NCBI GenBank assembly: GCA_964019335.1
Contig: OZ025661.1
Coordinates: 400,001 to 464,000 of the forward strand
Length of the DNA stretch: 64,000 nt
Direction of reading: 5' to 3'
Source: Diplonema japonicum
Taxonomy: Eukaryota; Euglenozoa; Diplonemea; Diplonemida; Diplonemidae
Translations under genes and position numbers: made by a program
The notes under the pieces: generated by a model
Seen by the model: the letters and a program-made list of their open reading frames with translations, nothing else
What the model was told of the DNA's origin: nothing
The model's database searches: none
Part shown: one piece after another, positions 62,301-64,000 of the stretch
How the letters are laid out: each line of letters starts with the position of its first letter
Position numbering within the stretch: the stretch's first letter is position 1

Positions 62301-62715
62301 GCTTGAAATCGGTACTGTAGTCAATAACAGTTGGGTGGAGTGAAGTGACCACCGCCTCCCCATAGGGCTCTGGAATTGCCGACTGGGCTGGCTCCCTTCC
62401 TGTCCGATCTTCAGGTTGAAATACATATAGCTGTCCCCCATTGGTCATAAATTGCACGTCAGTCATGTCCCGCCACCTTTTGTCTCTTGTGTAGCTTTGT
62501 ATCTGATCAATCTCGAAAGTCCCCCTTGCGCTGTGGGCCTGGGCCTCCCTGTCATAGTGCCATCTGCATACGCTTATCAGCTCCTCCATGCTTGGTCTCC
62601 CCCTCTTGAACACAAACCTTACATTGTGTTTTCTATCTAGAATGTCCGTTGCCACGTTAACGGTGAACTTGCTCACGCCCCTTTCTCCTGGCTCCAGAGA
62701 AATTCCACCGCCCAT
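59383..62715 (-). CDS. Seven-EF-hand repeat protein with BILBO1-like N-terminal domain
   Basis: Predicted 1,110 residues, single exon. The N-terminal about 110 residues resemble the BILBO1 N-terminal ubiquitin-like domain: FVFKRGRPSMEELISVCRW, then a RDKRWRDMTDVQFM turn, ending GGQLYVFQPED. BILBO1 is the trypanosome flagellar-pocket-collar protein; the resemblance is by eye. Next come three weaker helical units. Seven near-identical repeats of about 90-120 residues then follow, each with GKPYILRRDIRDA, RAGLPWDQYTVGDLFDAMD and the EF-hand loop DTDHTGRINYDEW, with calcium ligands at positions 1, 3, 5, 9 and 12. All seven loops look intact, so it should bind calcium. The repeats are separated by variable Ser/Thr/His-rich spacers. 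It probably forms a calcium-responsive cytoskeletal scaffold, which is inference. Confidence 0.85.
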   Translation of the reverse strand: MGGGISLEPGERGVSKFTVNVATDILDRKHNVRFVFKRGRPSMEELISVCRWHYDREAQAHSARGTFEIDQIQSYTRDKRWRDMTDVQFMTNGGQLYVFQPEDRTGREPAQSAIPEPYGEAVVTSLHPTVIDYSTDFKLRAIFSSVDKTEKKYVLLGEVHSLLSQCGTQWDYNAVEKWFARLNTRGTGRVSYQQWARFAADFPQLLDLLFEKPRSRSFSPSSVRASKVDTSLIVATWNRLSGGRDYFTKDDARALGYFDDEGLLMGRIDWSHWWSLCHNNPTLLHDVSRRCLAKKDTTQEVEHAWQELSSSGLIHPADHPHLAHLPSTPLSWSAWWDLCHSQPSILRSPSSVWSDLAQGKPYILRRDIRDALLRAGLPWDQYTVGDLFDAMDTDHTGRINYDEWARFANRNPQTITQLEERLHHSSATPSVHPVDRSTESHPIWSNLAHGKPYILRRDIRDAVMRAGLPWDQYTVGDLFDAMDTDHTGRINFDEWVRFADRNPRAVAQLDSNHFASTSKTVFESTLGGTHSGGHSRDGSGRAVWDDLAKGKPYILRRDIRDALIRAGLPWDQYTVGDLFDAMDTDHTGRINYDEWVRFADRHSTIVSKLDANPYHSTSTSYAPPPPPSPSRTGYRDTGHSRDMSHTRDATRVSPRRVPDRSMHSGGMWADLSHGKPYILRRDLREALIKAGLPWDQYTVGDLFDAMDTDHTGRINYDEWVRFTERNPQILSRLEERPRHVATTPMARSSGKSHPMWSSLSQGKPYILRRDIRDAVMRAGLPWDQYTVGDLFDAMDTDHTGRINFDEWVRFVDRNPRVAAQLTDNGAHTPNMSMGRTAFESTLGSVHGSGYPRDGPGHSVWNTLAKGKPYILRRDIRDALLRAGLPWDQYTVGDLFDAMDTDHTGRINYDEWVRFADRNPRVVSQLQTRSVPSSTRSYTSSHRDSEHGRQDQRAWTELSQGKPYIVRRDLRDAVVRAGLPWDQYTVGDLFDAMDTNHNGRINYDEWVRFADRNPRMIAKLLPTTSTTSYRHDEGREADEIWRYMQGSSGSVSYKSLRRVLNRAFVPYDDPRVRAYFNLSDPYLDRQLATSEWHHFCQREPSLLSTISQAIF
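59600..61680. repeat. Seven homogenised in-gene repeats (EF-hand units)
   Basis: The DNA block CATCGCATCGAAGAGATC recurs seven times (near 59740, 60023, 60328, 60598, 60970, 61270, 61545), inside conserved stretches of about 170 bases. The spacers between them vary in length and sequence. The unusual DNA-level identity suggests gene conversion or recent expansion. Confidence 0.9.
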
Positions 62716-63057
62716 ATTTTTTTTTTTTGTTTTTGTTTTGTTTTCCCCCCTTTTTTGGTTTGCTTTCCCCCCCTTTTTTCCAACAGGTGTGCAAACTATT
62801 CAGTATACAAAAAAAAAGAGGGGAAGAAAAGAAAGAAACAGGAGGATGGGGGGGGTATAAGAAAATTGAGGGGGGCGGGGTACGCAAAAAAAAAAAGAAA
62901 GAAAAAAAAAAGAAAGAAAAAAGAGACACAAAGGAAGGCTTTGCGTTGTATTTCTTCTTCTCCCTCGCCTTGGCCAAGATGAAAGGCAACCCCGGACAAA
63001 GCTCGGAAACAAGAAGAAAGAAAAAAAAATAAAAGTAGAATAACAAAAAAGTGCGAC

Positions 63058-63088
<31 letters not shown>

Positions 63089-63664
63089 GCGTGTATGGAT
63101 ATCGGGAGAAGGGGACTAGGCGGGATGTACACTTAAGAACATTTTTTTTCTCCCCTCAGCCCTTTCTGCTTCCCTCTTCATCCCCGCTCCTTCTCTCTCT
63201 CTCTCTCTCTCTCTCCATCTCTCTTATGCTTTTTTTTTCTTACGACCTCTGCACGGTTCTTCTTTTTTTTCTATTTTTTTCCCTTTCTTCTTCTTCCCGC
63301 CTTCACTGAAGGCGAAAGACGGTTCTATTGTAGATGGGGGGGGGGGGGGGGGGGGGCGAGAGGAAGGGAACCGTTCTCCTCAATTCCCAATCAAGCATAG
63401 AGATGAGAGAGATGAGAGAGAAAGAGAGAGAGAGAGATCAGAAAATATCTAATTGGTGATTTCATAAGGACCCACAGTAGGGAGGATCTCATGGAGCTGT
63501 GTGTGTGTGTGTGTTTCCCCCCCCCCCCCCCCCCAGTTATTTATTCAATGTACCTGAACGCAGTGCTGCAGCCACTCAGCTCTTACGACAACGAGGTTCT
63601 TTGCGGTGCCTTCTTTTACAATGAGCGATCTGGAAGAAGAGAAAAAAAAAGGGATTTATTTTTT
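62716..63664. other. Spacer between EF-hand gene and window-end gene
   Basis: No gene is seen. On the minus strand near 62800-62880 a long pyrimidine tract ends in ACTGAATAG about 90 bases 5' of the EF-hand gene start, a possible acceptor. Further along are a (TC)n tract near 63195-63215, an (AG)n tract near 63400-63440, a G run of about 20 and a (GT)n tract near 63498. Confidence 0.55.
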
Positions 63665-64000
63665 TTATTTCCTCCCTTTTTTTTCATACTTCTCATCTTC
63701 AGGGGCAACCACCAAATGAGTCGCTTCCGCCTCCCCCACGTTGCTAGATTCCTTTGCGGACCAACTTTTTGCAAGGGTTTTTAACTGTGTGAAAAAAGTT
63801 GTGGAATGGAAAAAAAAAAAAAAAAAATATATATATACCGAATCGGGTACATTCTTCGTGAACACTAGGGAGAAGTCTTGGAAGAGGGGCTGCGGTTGTT
63901 GAGGAGGCACCAACCACATGAAGTTTCCCTCCTCAGAAAGAGCATGGGAGGGTCTCGTGGCAAGCTTTGCGGCTCCCCCAGAGGTTGCCTTCGTGGCGAT
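63665..64000 (-). CDS. 3' end of an unidentified gene (cut by window edge)
   Basis: Two exons are visible: 64000-63839 and 63784-63665, joined across a 54-nt intron (GTATATAT...CACAG) that is a multiple of three without a stop. The 93-residue piece reads IATKATSGGAAKLATRPSHA, LSEEGNFMWLVPPQQPQPLF, QDFSLVFTKNVPDS, then LKTLAKSWSAKESSNVGEAE and ATHLVVAPEDEKYEKKGRK. The Lys-rich end is typical of a C-terminus. No family can be named from this part; the rest lies beyond 64000. Confidence 0.6.
   Translation of the reverse strand: MATKATSGGAAKLATRPSHALSEEGNFMWLVPPQQPQPLFQDFSLVFTKNVPDSVYIYFFFFFFHSTTFFTQLKTLAKSWSAKESSNVGEAEATHLVVAPEDEKYEKKGRK

Overview
This is nuclear DNA of a unicellular eukaryote. 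About 24 protein genes can be supported, and every one lies on the minus strand. Coding sequence is of mixed, often GC-rich composition. The spacers are extreme: long runs of A or T, often joined to runs of G or C, make purine-only or pyrimidine-only stretches. Thirteen spliceosomal introns (GT...AG, 34-254 nt) can be placed by reading-frame and domain continuity. Many start codons follow a layout of pyrimidine tract, then AG, then a short A-rich leader, then ATG. Together with the single coding direction, spacers as small as 68 bp, and an EF-hand protein whose N-terminal domain resembles that of trypanosome BILBO1, this suggests a euglenozoan with spliced-leader trans-splicing. The introns make a diplonemid- or euglenid-like organism more likely than a kinetoplastid. 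That placement is inference: no rRNA, tRNA or spliced-leader gene was recognised here.

Layout, left to right on the plus strand: 1-9.37 kb is gene-poor low-complexity DNA with a duplicated block, an inverted-repeat element (about 5.13-6.16 kb) and a terminator-like hairpin. 9.4-19.6 kb holds a PHO80-type cyclin, a WDR75/Utp17-like U3 processome protein, a TBC1D15-like Rab GAP and a 2OG-Fe(II) oxygenase with a possible YEATS-like domain and a His-rich repeat tail. 20.2-28.5 kb holds a 1,682-residue secreted repeat protein, a Cys-rich surface protein with one EF-hand, and a purple acid phosphatase. 29-39 kb holds the ribosome-assembly GTPase NOG2/GNL2, TTLL2, a muniscin/TSET-like adaptor subunit, a two-RRM SR protein and Ku80. 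39.9-50.7 kb holds a sushi-domain secreted protein, a trefoil-GH15 glucoamylase, HUS1, proline dehydrogenase, a 107-residue unknown and a B-box protein. 52-64 kb holds an RS-rich unknown, an inverted-repeat (MITE-like) element, a type I membrane protein, two nearly identical ubiquitin-L40 genes, a seven-EF-hand protein and the 3' end of one more gene.

The genes do not form one pathway. They are a mix of housekeeping functions (ribosome biogenesis, DNA repair and checkpoint, splicing, membrane traffic, tubulin modification) interleaved with secreted or surface proteins, as expected of a directional gene cluster. The spacers carry several small repeat families, some described here by their copies within the window.
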